Of a stretch of DNA of 64,000 nucleotides, positions 40,703 to 51,253 are shown one piece after another. The notes below the pieces were generated by a model. The model saw only the letters and a list, made by a program, of their open reading frames with translations. It made no database searches and was not told the origin of the DNA. Within the stretch, counting starts at the first letter, position 1. Each line of letters begins with the position of its first letter. Made by a program: the position numbers and the translations under genes. This DNA is from Alphaproteobacteria bacterium (GTDB lineage Bacteria > Pseudomonadota > Alphaproteobacteria > Micropepsales > Micropepsaceae). Location: contig JAFBAL010000019.1 of NCBI GenBank assembly GCA_019247845.1, positions 1 to 64,000 on the forward strand, in the 5' to 3' direction.

Positions 40703-42205
40703 TCACCCCTCGTAATGCTCCGCCACCAGCCGGTCCAGAAGCCGCACGCCCCAGCCGACGCCCCAGCTGGGCGCGAGCGCCTTCTGCTCGCCGTCCTGCC
40801 AGGCGGTGCCGGCGATATCGAGATGCGCCCAGGCCTGGTCCTTCTCGACGAAGCGCTGGAGGAACTGCGCCGCGGCGATGGAGCCCGCGTTGGTCGTGCC
40901 GGTGATGTTCTTCATGTCGGCGATCTTGGAGCGGATCATCTTGTCGTAGCCGGGGCCGAGCGGCAGGCGCCACACCGGCTCGTCGACGGCCTGGCCCGCC
41001 TCGTGGATGCGCCTGGCGAGCTTGTCGTCGTTGGAGAACAGGCCGGCGTTCTCGGCGCCCAGCGCGACCATGATCGCGCCCGTGAGCGTCGCCAGGTCGA
41101 TGACGAACCTGGGCTTGAAGGTGCGCTGCGTGTAGGTGAGCGCATCGGCCAGCACCAGGCGGCCTTCGGCGTCGGTGTTGAGCACCTCGATGGTCTGGCC
41201 CGACATCGAGGTCACCACGTCGTCGGGACGCTGCGCGGTGCCGCTGGGCATGTTCTCGACCAGGCCGATGACTCCGACCGCGTTGACTTTGGCTTTGCGC
41301 GCCGCGAGCGAGCGGATCGCGCCGGTCACGGCCGCGGCGCCCCCCATGTCGCCCTTCATGCCCATCATGCCGGCGCCGGTCTTGAGCGACAGGCCGCCGG
41401 AATCGAAACACACGCCCTTGCCGACGAAAGCGACGGGCGCGCCGCCTTTGCCGCGCGCGCCGTTCCACTGCATCACCACGAGCTGGCTTTCGCGCTCGCT
41501 GCCCTGGCCGACGCCCAGAAGCGCGCCCATGCCGAGCTTCTTCATCTGCGCCTCGCCCAGCACCTCGACCTTGACGCCGAGCTTGGAAAGCTGCCGGCAC
41601 CGGTTGGCGAACTCGGCCGGCGACAGGATGTTCGGCGGCTCGTTCACCAGGTCGCGCGCCAGGAACATGCCGCCGGCCACGGCGTCGAGCGCGGGCCACA
41701 GCTTCTTTGCGCCCGACGCGTCGGCGGTGGCGACCACGACCTTCGCCACTTTCATCTCATGATCGGCGAGGTCCTTGGTGCGGTAGTGATTGAAGGTATA
41801 GCTCTTGAGCTTGGCGCCCATGGCAAGATGCGCCGCGAGCGCGGCCGGCTTGAGCTTGGAGCCCTTCGGCGCCTCGATCTCGAGCACGACCTCGGTCTCG
41901 CCCGCCTTGGAGAGCCGGCCGACGGCCTCGGCGGCGGCGTTCTCCGCGGCGTTGCCGTCGAAATCCGCGGCCTTTCCCAGTCCCAGGAGCACGATCCGCG
42001 AGGCCTCGAGCCCGGCCGGCGCCAGAACCTCGACCGCCTGGCCGCGCTTGGCCGTGAAACGGCTGACCGAAATCGCGCGCTTCAGCGCCCCGCCGCTCGC
42101 CTGGTCGGCCTTGGCCGCCGCGCCGGAAAGCGCCGCCCCTTCCGCGAGGCCCACGACCCAGCTGCCCGAGCCGACGGTTGCGGGCGCGCCAAAGGACAAT
42201 TGCAT
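40703..42205 (-). CDS. pepA: Leucyl aminopeptidase
   Basis: 500-residue M17 dinuclear-metal aminopeptidase. The metal and active-site motifs are visible: VGKGVCFDSGGLSLKTGAGM, MKGDMGGAAAV, and the NTDAEGRLVLADALTY signature. The C-terminal GTAWQDGEQK is typical. The family also acts as a DNA-binding regulator in enteric bacteria; not testable here. ATG 42205 (MQLSFGAPAT) is chosen, since the longer frame lies in the lptF control region. It diverges from lptF over 105 bp. Confidence 0.94.
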   Translation of the reverse strand: MQLSFGAPATVGSGSWVVGLAEGAALSGAAAKADQASGGALKRAISVSRFTAKRGQAVEVLAPAGLEASRIVLLGLGKAADFDGNAAENAAAEAVGRLSKAGETEVVLEIEAPKGSKLKPAALAAHLAMGAKLKSYTFNHYRTKDLADHEMKVAKVVVATADASGAKKLWPALDAVAGGMFLARDLVNEPPNILSPAEFANRCRQLSKLGVKVEVLGEAQMKKLGMGALLGVGQGSERESQLVVMQWNGARGKGGAPVAFVGKGVCFDSGGLSLKTGAGMMGMKGDMGGAAAVTGAIRSLAARKAKVNAVGVIGLVENMPSGTAQRPDDVVTSMSGQTIEVLNTDAEGRLVLADALTYTQRTFKPRFVIDLATLTGAIMVALGAENAGLFSNDDKLARRIHEAGQAVDEPVWRLPLGPGYDKMIRSKIADMKNITGTTNAGSIAAAQFLQRFVEKDQAWAHLDIAGTAWQDGEQKALAPSWGVGWGVRLLDRLVAEHYEG

Positions 42206-42310
42206 GAGGTTTTCTCCAAAGTAGCGTGTTGATTTTATTTGCTGAAACCGGGTTGCGGCGGCAGGGTCATGGAGTGCTAGTTTAGGCCGAATCGTCAAAG
42301 GGGGCAAAGC

Positions 42311-43450
42311 GTGGCTTGGCCGCGGGTGCCGCGACTGTCCTACTATGTCCTGGTCCAGCTCATCGGGCCGACGGCGCTATTCGCATTCCTGATGACCGTG
42401 GTGGTCTGGTTGACGCAGTCGCTGCGCCTGCTGGACCTGGTGATCAATCGCGGCCAGTCGGCGACGACCTTCGTCTACCTTACCGTCCTGATCCTGCCGA
42501 GCCTGCTGGTCATCATCCTTCCCATCGCCTATTTCGCCGGAACGCTCTATTCGCTCACCAAGCTCAACCAGGACAGCGAGCTGGTGGTGATGGCGTCCGC
42601 CGGCTACAGCCGCGCGCAGCTCGCGACGCCGGTGATGGCGGCAGCCGCAATCGTCATGGCGCTCACCTATCTCTGCGGCCTCTATTTGATGCCCGCGGGC
42701 CAGCGCGCGATGAAGGACAAGGTGCTCGACATCCGCGCCGACGTCGGCACCGCCCTGCTCGACGAGGGCGAGTTCAACACGCCCGCGCAGGGCCTCACCG
42801 TCTTCATCCGCTCGATCAATTCCGACGGCCGCTTCGAGGGCGTGTTCGTGCACGACAGCCGCAACAAGAAGCATCCGGTGACCTATCTGGCGCAGAGCGG
42901 GCTGCTCGCCCAGACGCCGGCCGGCGCGCGGCTCTTGATGTATGACGGCACGATCGAGCAGTCCTCGGACAACGGCGCCAAGCTCTCGGTGCTCAAGTTC
43001 AAGAGCTACATCTTCGACCTGGACCAGTTCACGGGCCCGGCGCGCACCACCGGCCGCGCCACCAGCGAGCGCTATCTGAGCGAGCTGTTCTGGCCCGACG
43101 CCTCGGTCAAGGGCAGCGCGCGCGCGGCCTATTACGCCGAAGGCCACAACCGGCTGGCCCAGCCGCTCTATTGCATCGTCTTCGGGCTGATCGCGCTCGC
43201 CGTCATCATGCGCGGCCGGCGCGCGCGCGGGGCGCAGGCGCTGCGCATCACCGTCGCCGTCGTCATCGCCGCGTTGCTGCGCATCGCAGGCTACGGCATC
43301 CAGGGGCTGGCGACGCATCACCCCTCGCTCTGCGTGTTGTTCTACATGATCCCGTTCCTGGGCGCCGGCGGCGCCATCGCCGTGCTGATGGGCTTCGATC
43401 CGCTGGAGATGCTCCGCGGCAGGCAGCCCGCCGTGGAGAGCGCGGCATGA
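42311..43450 (+). CDS. lptF: LPS export permease LptF
   Basis: 379-residue inner-membrane half of the LptB2FG transporter that extracts LPS and pushes it onto the Lpt bridge. Six membrane segments are seen, three before and three after a periplasmic beta-jellyroll (about residues 120-260), beginning YYVLVQLIGPTALFAFLMTVVVWLTQSLRLLDLVINRG, the classic YjgP start. The start is GTG with GGGGG 11 nt upstream. It overlaps lptG by 4 bp (ATGA). Confidence 0.93.
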   Translation: MAWPRVPRLSYYVLVQLIGPTALFAFLMTVVVWLTQSLRLLDLVINRGQSATTFVYLTVLILPSLLVIILPIAYFAGTLYSLTKLNQDSELVVMASAGYSRAQLATPVMAAAAIVMALTYLCGLYLMPAGQRAMKDKVLDIRADVGTALLDEGEFNTPAQGLTVFIRSINSDGRFEGVFVHDSRNKKHPVTYLAQSGLLAQTPAGARLLMYDGTIEQSSDNGAKLSVLKFKSYIFDLDQFTGPARTTGRATSERYLSELFWPDASVKGSARAAYYAEGHNRLAQPLYCIVFGLIALAVIMRGRRARGAQALRITVAVVIAALLRIAGYGIQGLATHHPSLCVLFYMIPFLGAGGAIAVLMGFDPLEMLRGRQPAVESAA

Positions 43451-44538
43451 GCTGGTCGTGGACGCTCTACAAGTACCTGGCGCTGCGCTTCCTGATCGGG
43501 GTGGGCATCGTCTACGCCACCTTCCTGATGCTGGCCTTCTCGATCGACGTCGTCGATCTCATCAACCGCACCGCGGGCCACAGCGTGACCTCGGGCGTCA
43601 TCATCGGCATGGCGATGCTGCAGCTGCCGAACCTCGGCCAGAAGCTGCTGCCCTTCGCGGTGCTCTTGGGCGGCGTCTTCGCCTTCGCGCGGCTGTCGCG
43701 CAACCAGGAGCTGGTGGCGACGCGCGCCGCGGGCCTGTCGGCCTGGGACTTCCTGGCGCCGCCGCTGGTCGTGGCCGTCCTGATCGGCTGCTTCGCCGTG
43801 CTCGTCTTCACGCCGATCTCCTCGCGCCTTCTCGCTCAGTTCGCGGCGCTCGAGGCCAAATACATCCGCGGCGAGGAAAGCCAGCTCGCGGTGTCGATGA
43901 ACGGGCCGTGGCTGCGCCAGGGCGACGAGCAGCACCAGTCGGTCATCCACGCCCAGCGCGTCGCCGACCAGGGCGTGCGCATGGACGACGTCGACGTCTT
44001 CCTCTATGGACCCAACGACCGGTTCCTGGGCCGCATCGGCGCGCGCTCGGCCGAGCTGCGTCCCGGCCACTGGCTGCTGCACGACGCCTGGGTCAGCACC
44101 ATCGACGGCAACCCGCAGCATCACGACGTCTATCAGGTGCCCACCACCATGACGCCGCAGCAGATCCAGGAGAGCTTCGCCTCGCCGGACACGCTGTCGT
44201 TCTGGGCGCTGCCGGGCTTCATCCGCTCGGCGCAGAACGCGGGCTTCGCCGCGACCCGCTACGAGCTCTATTTCTACACGCTGCTGGCGATGCCGCTGCT
44301 CTTCGCGGCGATGGTGTTCATGGCGGCGAGCTTCTCGCTCAGGCTCGGGCGCGGCGGCGGGCTCGGCCGCGTCGTCCTGATCAGCGCGCTGTCGGGCTTC
44401 GGCGTCTATTTCTTCAGCGACCTGACGCGCGCGCTGGGCACCTCGGGCATCCTGCCCATCACCCTGGCGGCGACCGCGCCGGCGCTGGCGTCGATCCTCA
44501 TCGGCATGACCCTCGTCTTCCACCAGGAGGACGGATGA
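43447..44538 (+). CDS. lptG: LPS export permease LptG
   Basis: 363-residue partner of LptF. The start TLYKYLALRFLIGVGIVYATFLMLAFSIDVVDLINR is the YjgQ hallmark, followed by LPNLGQKLLPFAVLLGGVFAFARLSRNQELVATRAAGLSAWDF, the conserved coupling region for LptB. A periplasmic domain and three further helices complete it. ATG overlaps both neighbours by 4 bp, so lptF-lptG-lptD are strictly coupled. Confidence 0.94.
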   Translation: MSWSWTLYKYLALRFLIGVGIVYATFLMLAFSIDVVDLINRTAGHSVTSGVIIGMAMLQLPNLGQKLLPFAVLLGGVFAFARLSRNQELVATRAAGLSAWDFLAPPLVVAVLIGCFAVLVFTPISSRLLAQFAALEAKYIRGEESQLAVSMNGPWLRQGDEQHQSVIHAQRVADQGVRMDDVDVFLYGPNDRFLGRIGARSAELRPGHWLLHDAWVSTIDGNPQHHDVYQVPTTMTPQQIQESFASPDTLSFWALPGFIRSAQNAGFAATRYELYFYTLLAMPLLFAAMVFMAASFSLRLGRGGGLGRVVLISALSGFGVYFFSDLTRALGTSGILPITLAATAPALASILIGMTLVFHQEDG

Positions 44539-46706
44539 ACCGCGCGCTCTCGGCCCTGGCGGCCGCCACGCTCATCGCGTCGGCCGTGGAGGCCGCCGAG
44601 CAGAAGCAGCTGGGCGGCGACGTGCTGCTGCAGGCCGACCAGGCCGAATACGACGTCAACAACAAGATCGTCACCGCGCACGGTCGCGTCGAGGTCGACT
44701 ACGACGGCCGCATCCTGATGGCGGACCAGCTCAGCTACGACCAGAACACCGACGTCATGACGGCGAGCGGCCATGTCAGCGTGATGGACGCCAAGGGCAA
44801 CGTCGCCTTCGCCAACCACGTGACGATGACCGACAAGATGCGCGACGGCGCGCTGGAAGGCTTCAAGGCCCTGATCGGCACCAACGGCCGGCTCGCCGCG
44901 GTGAAGGCGACGCGCGAGGAGGGCCGCTTCACCACCGCCTATCGCGCCGCATACACGCCCTGCAAGATCTGCAACAAGCCCGGCCAGCGCACGCCGCTGT
45001 GGGAGGTCAAGTCCTACCGCATCGTCCACGACCAGCTGAAGCACCGCATCAAGTTCCACGATGCGACGCTGGAGGTGTTGGGCGTGCCGGTGCTCTACAC
45101 GCCCTATCTCAGCCAGCCCGATCCGACGGTGCGCTACACCTCGGGCCTGCTGATGCCCGACGTCGGCACCTCGAGCACCATCGGCTATTTCGCCAAGATT
45201 CCCTATTACATCGCCATGTCGCCGTCGCAGGACGCCACGATCGAGCCGCTCGTCTCCACCCATGGCGGCGAGGTGCTGGAAGGCGAATACCGCGAGCGCT
45301 GGATGCAGGGCGGCATGTGGCTGCAGGGCAGCGTCGGGTTCAATCCGAACGGCGGCATCTCGCTCACCCAGGACCAGGTCTACAGCCACCTGTTCGGCTC
45401 GGGCCGCATTCCGATCGACAATCAGTGGTCGACGGGCTTCGACGTCCAGCTGACCTCGGACCAGACCTATCTGAAGCGCTACGACATCTCGATGCTCGAC
45501 CGCCTCACGACCGATCTGTTCGTGCAGGGCGAGAGCGGGCGCAGCCGCTTCTCAGTCGACGGCTATTTCTTTCAAGGCTTGCGTCCCACCGACGACAACC
45601 GCACCTTCCCCGTGCCGCTGCCGCTGATGCAGCTGACCTACATCCCCGAACAGCGCTCGGATCTCGGCCAGTTCCGCTTCGACTTCTCGAGCGTGGCGCT
45701 GACGCGCGACATGGGCACCGACGACCAGCGCGCCAGCGCCGAGCTGCGCTGGCGCAAGCCCTTCATCACCGGCAACGGCATGCTGATCACCCTGCAGGCC
45801 GACGCGCGCGGCGACGTCTATCACATCACCGATCCGGCGCCCCTGCCCGCCAACGACCGCTTCATCGAGCGCGGCATTCCTTACGTCGCGCTCGACTGGC
45901 GCTGGCCGTTCGTCTCGTCCGGCAGCAACGGCCACTCCTTCGTTCTCGAGCCCATCGGCCAGATCGTCTATGCGCCCTATGGCGGCAATCCGCCGGGCAT
46001 CCCCAACGAGGACAGCAACGACATCGAGCTCGACGAGAACAACCTGTTCAGCTTCGACCAGCTTCCCGGTCACGACCTGGTCGAGGATGGGCCGCATGCC
46101 AATGCCGGTTTGCGCGCCGACGCGATCTTCCCCTACGGCCATGTCGAGGCGCTGGTGGGAGAGAGCTTCCGCTGGAAGCCCGACCCGATCTTCGCCTCCG
46201 ATACCGGCCTCGACGGGACCTCGTCCGACATCGTCGGCCGCTTCTCGATCAAGTTCCCGCCCTATATCGATCTGACGCACCGGATCGACTTCGACGAGGA
46301 CACCGGCACCGTCCGCCGCAACGAAGTCTATCTGACCGGCACCTATGGCCGCTCGGCGATGCAGGTGTCCTATGTGCAGCTGGCGCCGTCGGCGGTGACC
46401 TTGGGTCTGAACTCGCGCGAGGAAATCAACGCCCAGTTCGACGTGAACCTGTTCAAGTACTGGCAGGCCTTCGCCGCCATCCAGCGCGACCTGATCGCGG
46501 GCGAGATGATCAACACCGAATACGGCTTCGGATACGAGGACGACTGCCTGGCGATCTCGCTGGCCTACCGCCGCAAATACACCAGCGAGCCCAGCCTGCC
46601 GCCCTCGACCGCGATCCTGCTCCGAATCGGGCTCAAGACCGGCGACCAGCCGATCCAGCCCTTCAGCCTATTCCACCAGGACATATTCACCTACAACAGG
46701 TATTGA
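44535..46706 (+). CDS. lptD: LPS-assembly outer-membrane protein LptD
   Basis: 723-residue outer-membrane translocon inserting LPS with LptE. A signal peptide (ends AVEA-AEQ) precedes an OstA/LptA-like beta-jellyroll (ADQAEYDVNNKIVTAHGRVEVDYDGRILMADQLSYDQ) and a large beta-barrel ending in an aromatic residue (FTYNRY). Cysteines occur as C-K-I-C near residue 140 and one near the C terminus (DDCLAIS), fewer than the four of the enteric protein, so the disulfide pattern differs. No lptE is adjacent. Confidence 0.95.
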   Translation: MNRALSALAAATLIASAVEAAEQKQLGGDVLLQADQAEYDVNNKIVTAHGRVEVDYDGRILMADQLSYDQNTDVMTASGHVSVMDAKGNVAFANHVTMTDKMRDGALEGFKALIGTNGRLAAVKATREEGRFTTAYRAAYTPCKICNKPGQRTPLWEVKSYRIVHDQLKHRIKFHDATLEVLGVPVLYTPYLSQPDPTVRYTSGLLMPDVGTSSTIGYFAKIPYYIAMSPSQDATIEPLVSTHGGEVLEGEYRERWMQGGMWLQGSVGFNPNGGISLTQDQVYSHLFGSGRIPIDNQWSTGFDVQLTSDQTYLKRYDISMLDRLTTDLFVQGESGRSRFSVDGYFFQGLRPTDDNRTFPVPLPLMQLTYIPEQRSDLGQFRFDFSSVALTRDMGTDDQRASAELRWRKPFITGNGMLITLQADARGDVYHITDPAPLPANDRFIERGIPYVALDWRWPFVSSGSNGHSFVLEPIGQIVYAPYGGNPPGIPNEDSNDIELDENNLFSFDQLPGHDLVEDGPHANAGLRADAIFPYGHVEALVGESFRWKPDPIFASDTGLDGTSSDIVGRFSIKFPPYIDLTHRIDFDEDTGTVRRNEVYLTGTYGRSAMQVSYVQLAPSAVTLGLNSREEINAQFDVNLFKYWQAFAAIQRDLIAGEMINTEYGFGYEDDCLAISLAYRRKYTSEPSLPPSTAILLRIGLKTGDQPIQPFSLFHQDIFTYNRY

Positions 46707-46836
46707 CGGGTTATGGGGTATCGACCCCGGCCATCAACCATTTAACGCCTTGCGTCCTTGAACCGGAAAGCAAATTGCTTATTGTGCGCCGCTGGTTAGG
46801 CAGGCCTGGGGCGGGGCTGAAGCCGGGAAAATCCTT

Positions 46837-48315
46837 GTGAGAACACTGCCGAAGAGCCGAATCCTCTCCTTATTGCTGTTGTCCGCGCTGGTCATGGCCG
46901 TGCCGGGCGGGGCCGCGCCGGTCGCGGCTGCGCCGCATCACGCGCCGGCCAAGCCCAAACCCGCGCCCGCGAACCAGGTGGCCAAGACCGAGCCGCAGGC
47001 GGCCACGGCGCCGGCTCCCGATGCCGAGGCGGACAGCGACGACGATCAGGACGCCAACGGCGTGGCCGCGATCGTCAACGACCAGGTGGTCTCGGAATAC
47101 GATCTGCGCCAGCGCGTCCAGCTGGTGATGTCGACCTCCGGCCTGCCGCCGACGCCGGCGAACGCCAAGCGCTTCCGTCCCCAGGTCCTCGAGCAGCTCA
47201 AGACCGAGAAGCTCGAGCTGATCGAGGCGCAGCGCAAGAACATCACCGTGTCGCCGACCGAGGTCGACAAGGAGATCGAGGGCATCCTCACCGACAACAA
47301 GCTGACGATGGATCAGCTCAAGCAGATCCTCGGCAAGTCCAACGTCGCGATGGAGACCTTGCGCACCCAGATCGCCGTCCAGCTCGCCTGGCAGAAGGCG
47401 ATCGAGGACGAATACGGCGACCGCATCAACATCACGCCGCAGGACATCGACGACGAGCTCGCCCGCGCCAAGGAAGGCGCCGACAAGCCGCACTACCTGG
47501 TGTCGGAGATCTTCCTTCCCGTCGAAGCTCCCGACCAGGACGACAAGGTCAAGAAGAGCGCCGAAGACCTGGTCACACAGATGCAGAACGGCGCGCCGTT
47601 CCCCAGCATCGCGCGCCAGTTCAGCCAGAGCCCTTCGGCGGCGGAAGGCGGCGACATCGGCTGGGTGCATGACGGCCAGCTCGCCCCCGAGCTCAACGCC
47701 GCGGTGAGCCAGCTCAAGCCCGGCGGCGTCAGCCCGCCGGTCCGCTCGAGCGGCGGCTATTATATTCTGGCGCTGCGCCAGCGCCAGGAAGGCGAAGGCA
47801 CCAAGGTCGCTCCGGCCCCCCCACCGCCTCCGCCGCCCGCGCCTGAGCCGCCGAAGCATCCGGGCTATCTGCCGCTCGCGCGCTTCCTTCTGCCGCTGCC
47901 GCCCAAGGCCCCCAAGGATTATGTCGACAAGGTCGCCGGCGTGGCCGGCCAGATCCGCGCGCAGAACCCGACCTGCGCGATGCTCCAGAAGATCGCCGCG
48001 ACCATCAAGGGCTCGGTGTTCATGAACCTGGGCGAGATGCATCTGGCGGACCTGAGCCCCGAGATCCAGGGCGAGCTCGCCAAGACGGAGTCGGGCGAGG
48101 CCACGGTGCCGTTCCGGTCCTCGGCCGGCATCGAGATCCTGGGCCGCTGCGACAAGCAGGCGCCCAAACCGCAGGAAGTCATCGCCGCGCCGCCTCCCTA
48201 CAAGACGCCGACGCGCGACGAGGTGGAGCGCCGCCTGTTCCAGCAGCAGATCTCCATGCTGGCCCGTCGCTATATCCGCGACCTCAGGCGCGAAGCCAAT
48301 GTCGAGACGCGCTGA
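46837..48315 (+). CDS. surA: SurA-type periplasmic peptidyl-prolyl isomerase
   Basis: 492-residue periplasmic chaperone for outer-membrane proteins such as LptD upstream. Signal peptide, then an Ala/Pro-rich linker, the SurA N-terminal domain (NGVAAIVNDQVVSEYDLRQRVQLVM), and one parvulin domain (VSEIFLPVEAP ... FPSIARQFSQSPSAAEGGDIGWV). A Pro-run linker (about 325-340) leads to a C-terminal helical part (EVERRLFQQQISMLARRYIRDLRR). Start GTG 46837 follows a 130-bp gap after lptD. Its end overlaps pdxA by 17 bp. Confidence 0.93.
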   Translation: MRTLPKSRILSLLLLSALVMAVPGGAAPVAAAPHHAPAKPKPAPANQVAKTEPQAATAPAPDAEADSDDDQDANGVAAIVNDQVVSEYDLRQRVQLVMSTSGLPPTPANAKRFRPQVLEQLKTEKLELIEAQRKNITVSPTEVDKEIEGILTDNKLTMDQLKQILGKSNVAMETLRTQIAVQLAWQKAIEDEYGDRINITPQDIDDELARAKEGADKPHYLVSEIFLPVEAPDQDDKVKKSAEDLVTQMQNGAPFPSIARQFSQSPSAAEGGDIGWVHDGQLAPELNAAVSQLKPGGVSPPVRSSGGYYILALRQRQEGEGTKVAPAPPPPPPPAPEPPKHPGYLPLARFLLPLPPKAPKDYVDKVAGVAGQIRAQNPTCAMLQKIAATIKGSVFMNLGEMHLADLSPEIQGELAKTESGEATVPFRSSAGIEILGRCDKQAPKPQEVIAAPPPYKTPTRDEVERRLFQQQISMLARRYIRDLRREANVETR

Positions 48316-49198
48316 GCACGCGCGCGGCCTACCCGTTCTCCTGACCATGGGCGAGCCGGCCGGGATCGGACCGGAAATCGCCGCCGCCGCCATCGACGCG
48401 CTCGGCGGGCGCGTCGGCGGCCATCCGCTGGAGTTCATAGGCGATGCCAAGGTGCTCGAACGCCGCGTGCCGGGCAGGCCCGATCCGGCGAATGCAGGCG
48501 CGGTGACCGGCGCCATCGAGCGCGCGGTGCGTGCCTGCATGGCCGGCGAAGCGGCGGCCGTCGTCACCGCGCCGATCAACAAGGCCGTGCTGATGCAGGC
48601 GGGCTTCGGCTTTCCAGGGCACACCGAGTTCCTGGGCCACCTCACCGCCGCGCCGCGCCCGGTCATGATGCTGGCCAGCGACAGGCTGCGCGTCGTGCCG
48701 CTGACCGTTCACATGCCCATCGCCGATGTGCCGCGCGCGATCACCACCGCCGCCATCGTCGAGACCGCGGAGATCACGCTCGCCGCGCTGAAGAAGGACT
48801 TCGGCATAGCCGGACCGCGCCTCGCGATCGCCGGCCTCAATCCGCATCCCGGCGAGTTCGGCGACGAGGACGGCCGCCTCATCGCCCCCGCGGTCGCCGA
48901 GCTCGTCGCGAAGGGCCATGCCGTGCGCGGCCCGCTGCCCGCCGACACGCTGTTCCACGACGAGGCGCGCAAGGCCTATGACGCGGCGCTGTGCATGTAT
49001 CACGACCAGGCGCTGATCCCGATCAAGACGCTGTCGTTCTGGGACGGCGTGAACGTGACCTTGGGCCTTCCCATCGTGCGCACCTCGCCCGATCACGGCA
49101 CCGCCTTCGACATCGCGGGGACGGGCAAGGCCGATCCGCGCAGCATGATCGCCGCGATCCGGATGGCGGCCGAGATCGCCGATGCCAGAGCTGGTTGA
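48299..49198 (+). CDS. pdxA: 4-hydroxythreonine-4-phosphate dehydrogenase
   Basis: 299-residue NAD-dependent enzyme of pyridoxal-phosphate synthesis. Seen: [38 protein letters not shown], the metal-ligand His in [21 protein letters not shown] and [18 protein letters not shown]. Full length for the family. It lies between surA (17-bp overlap) and rsmA (17-bp overlap), the standard order in Proteobacteria. Confidence 0.96.
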   Translation: MSRRAEHARGLPVLLTMGEPAGIGPEIAAAAIDALGGRVGGHPLEFIGDAKVLERRVPGRPDPANAGAVTGAIERAVRACMAGEAAAVVTAPINKAVLMQAGFGFPGHTEFLGHLTAAPRPVMMLASDRLRVVPLTVHMPIADVPRAITTAAIVETAEITLAALKKDFGIAGPRLAIAGLNPHPGEFGDEDGRLIAPAVAELVAKGHAVRGPLPADTLFHDEARKAYDAALCMYHDQALIPIKTLSFWDGVNVTLGLPIVRTSPDHGTAFDIAGTGKADPRSMIAAIRMAAEIADARAG

Positions 49199-50015
49199 TC
49201 CGCTGCCGCCGCTGCGCGAAGTGATCGCCGCGCACGGCCTTTCGGCGAAGAAGTCGCTCGGCCAGAACTTCCTGTTCGACCTGAATCTCACGCGCCGCAT
49301 CGCGCGCTCCGCGGGGCCGCTCGACCTCGTCTACGAAGTGGGGCCGGGCCCCGGCGGGCTGACACGGGCGCTGCTGGCCGAAGGCGCGAACAAGGTCGTC
49401 GCCGTCGAGCGCGACACGCGCTGCCTGCCCGCGCTTGCCGAGATCGCCGCCGCCTGGCCGGGTCGCCTCGAGGTGATCGAAGCCGATGCGCTCGCCCTCG
49501 ACGAGGCGGCGCTGTTCGCGGGCAGGCGCGTGCGCGTCGCCGCCAACCTGCCCTACAACGTCGGAACCGCCTTGCTGGTGAAATGGCTGACCGCCGAGAC
49601 GTTCTTCTGGGACAGCCTGACCTTGATGTTCCAGCGCGAGGTCGCCGAGCGCGTCACAGCCAAGCCGGGCACGAGTGCCTATGGCCGCCTGTCGGTGCTG
49701 GCGCAGTGGCGCAGCGTGCCCAAGATACTGTTCGACGTCAGCCCCCGCGCCTTCACGCCGCCGCCGAAAGTGACCTCGTCGATCCTGCGCGTCGAGCCGC
49801 TGCCTGCGCCGGTCGCGGAAGCGGATCTCGCCGATCTGGAACGCGTCACCGAAGCCGCCTTCGGCCAGCGCCGCAAGATGCTGCGCCAGAGCCTGAAGCC
49901 CTTGCTCGCCGAAGCAAGCATCGAAGCCGCCGGCATCGATCCCACGCGACGCGCCGAGACGCTGCAGGTCGCCGAGTTCGCTAAACTTGCTCGGGCCTTT
50001 GCCGCACGGCGTTGA
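49182..50015 (+). CDS. rsmA: 16S rRNA dimethyladenosine transferase
   Basis: 277-residue KsgA/RsmA methyltransferase that dimethylates two adjacent adenosines in helix 45 of 16S rRNA. Motifs: [23 protein letters not shown] (SAM), and catalytic [11 protein letters not shown], then [23 protein letters not shown] and [13 protein letters not shown]. Complete. It is the last gene of the LPS-export operon and runs 35 bp into the convergent transglutaminase-like gene. Confidence 0.97.
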   Translation: MPELVDPLPPLREVIAAHGLSAKKSLGQNFLFDLNLTRRIARSAGPLDLVYEVGPGPGGLTRALLAEGANKVVAVERDTRCLPALAEIAAAWPGRLEVIEADALALDEAALFAGRRVRVAANLPYNVGTALLVKWLTAETFFWDSLTLMFQREVAERVTAKPGTSAYGRLSVLAQWRSVPKILFDVSPRAFTPPPKVTSSILRVEPLPAPVAEADLADLERVTEAAFGQRRKMLRQSLKPLLAEASIEAAGIDPTRRAETLQVAEFAKLARAFAARR

Positions 50016-50820
50016 ACACCGTCTTCGGCACCTTGACGGCATCGCTGGCGTAGAGCTCGCGCAATTCGTCGAAATGCGCGTCGGGATCGAGGGTGAGCGC
50101 GGCCCATGTGTCGAAAGTCGCGGCGTCGGGCTCTTCGCCCGGCTGTGGCATGGCGCCCCACACGTCCCAGGGCAGCATCTCGCGATCGTTCAGGGACGCG
50201 ATGTCGCGCACCACGTTGCCCGCGATGAACCACCAGCCGTGCATGTCCATCAGCCCGAAGGCATCCGGATCGAGATCCGCCGCGCGGCAGCGGGACCATG
50301 CGTCCCCCGCGACCAGGAATTCGTCGCGCGGCACGTCGAGGGGATCGAACGGGATGCGGAACAGCTTCCTCTGCACCGCGTCGAGCTGGGCGTCGACCAT
50401 CACCCAGCGCGCGCCGTCCCACGCCTCGGCCACCCAGTGGTCGAGATATTTGCCGCGCTCGAAATAGGCCGCGAAGCCGCAGCGCGAGCGCGCCGGAATC
50501 TTCTTGTGGCGCAGCATCGCCACCAGCAGCAAGGTGAAATGGCGGCAGTTGCCGACGGCGCGCCTGGACAAGTGCCGCGGCTCGGTCAGCGGCGCGCCGT
50601 CGTGACCCAGCACGCAATCGAGCACGTCGTCGGCCGCGCGGATATGCGCCTCCTCCAGCCGCGCAGGCGCGATCGGCTCGCCATAGGCCGGCCCGATATG
50701 CTGGTGCAGCATCAGGCCCGGAACGATGTTCGCGAGCGACGCGATGTCGCCCGGCAGCGCGTCGAGCAGCGCCGCGTGCTTGGGCGCCACGGGCTGCATA
50801 TAGAACTCAAGCGGCTTCAA
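49981..50820 (-). CDS. Transglutaminase-like cysteine hydrolase domain protein
   Basis: 279-residue soluble protein with the transglutaminase core Cys-His-Asp: [52 protein letters not shown]. Long N- and C-terminal flanks are family-specific ([11 protein letters not shown]). Such proteins are usually proteases or amidases; no substrate is evident. It overlaps rsmA convergently by 35 bp and is overlapped by the SRPBCC gene by 14 bp, so it belongs to the ArsR unit. Confidence 0.83.
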   Translation of the reverse strand: MKPLEFYMQPVAPKHAALLDALPGDIASLANIVPGLMLHQHIGPAYGEPIAPARLEEAHIRAADDVLDCVLGHDGAPLTEPRHLSRRAVGNCRHFTLLLVAMLRHKKIPARSRCGFAAYFERGKYLDHWVAEAWDGARWVMVDAQLDAVQRKLFRIPFDPLDVPRDEFLVAGDAWSRCRAADLDPDAFGLMDMHGWWFIAGNVVRDIASLNDREMLPWDVWGAMPQPGEEPDAATFDTWAALTLDPDAHFDELRELYASDAVKVPKTVFNAVRQRPEQV

Positions 50821-51253
50821 CGAACGCCTCCAATCGGTCGAGCGAACTTCTCCAGCCGCCTTCGTGGTTGTCGCGCGCGGTCCGGTCGAAGAAATTCTCG
50901 TGATGCAGGGTGAGCATCGCGCCGTCGCCGTCGGGGCGGATGGTGATCGTCACCAGCGACTCGCGCTCCGGCGTCGACTTCCAGGCCCAGGTGAAGACGA
51001 GCTTGGCGTCGGCCACGATCTCGCGATAGACGCCCGACACGTTGTGCTCCTCGCCGTCGGGAGTGCGAAAAGCCACTGCGAAGCGACCGCCGGGCTTGAG
51101 GTCGACCTCGGCGCGCAGGGTCGTCGCGTCCTTGGTCCCCCACCAGCCCATTATCTTTTCGGGCTTCGTCCAGGCCGCGAAGACCTTTGCCGGCGCGGCG
51201 GCGATGCGGCGCCTGAGGGTGAGGCTGGGTTTGACTTCGGCGATGGCGGACAT
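50807..51253 (-). CDS. SRPBCC/AHSA1-domain protein
   Basis: 148-residue lipid/ligand-binding Aha1-C-like protein. Seen: RRRIAAAPAKVFAAWTKPEKIMGWWGTKDATT, then LKPGGRFAVAF, EHNVSGVYREI, FTWAWKSTPERESLVTITIRPDGDGAMLTLHHENF and a GW-containing last helix. ArsR-SRPBCC pairs are common in Alphaproteobacteria and are thought to respond to small hydrophobic compounds. ATG 51253 starts inside the end of the ArsR frame (103-bp overlap). Confidence 0.9.
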   Translation of the reverse strand: MSAIAEVKPSLTLRRRIAAAPAKVFAAWTKPEKIMGWWGTKDATTLRAEVDLKPGGRFAVAFRTPDGEEHNVSGVYREIVADAKLVFTWAWKSTPERESLVTITIRPDGDGAMLTLHHENFFDRTARDNHEGGWRSSLDRLEAFVEAA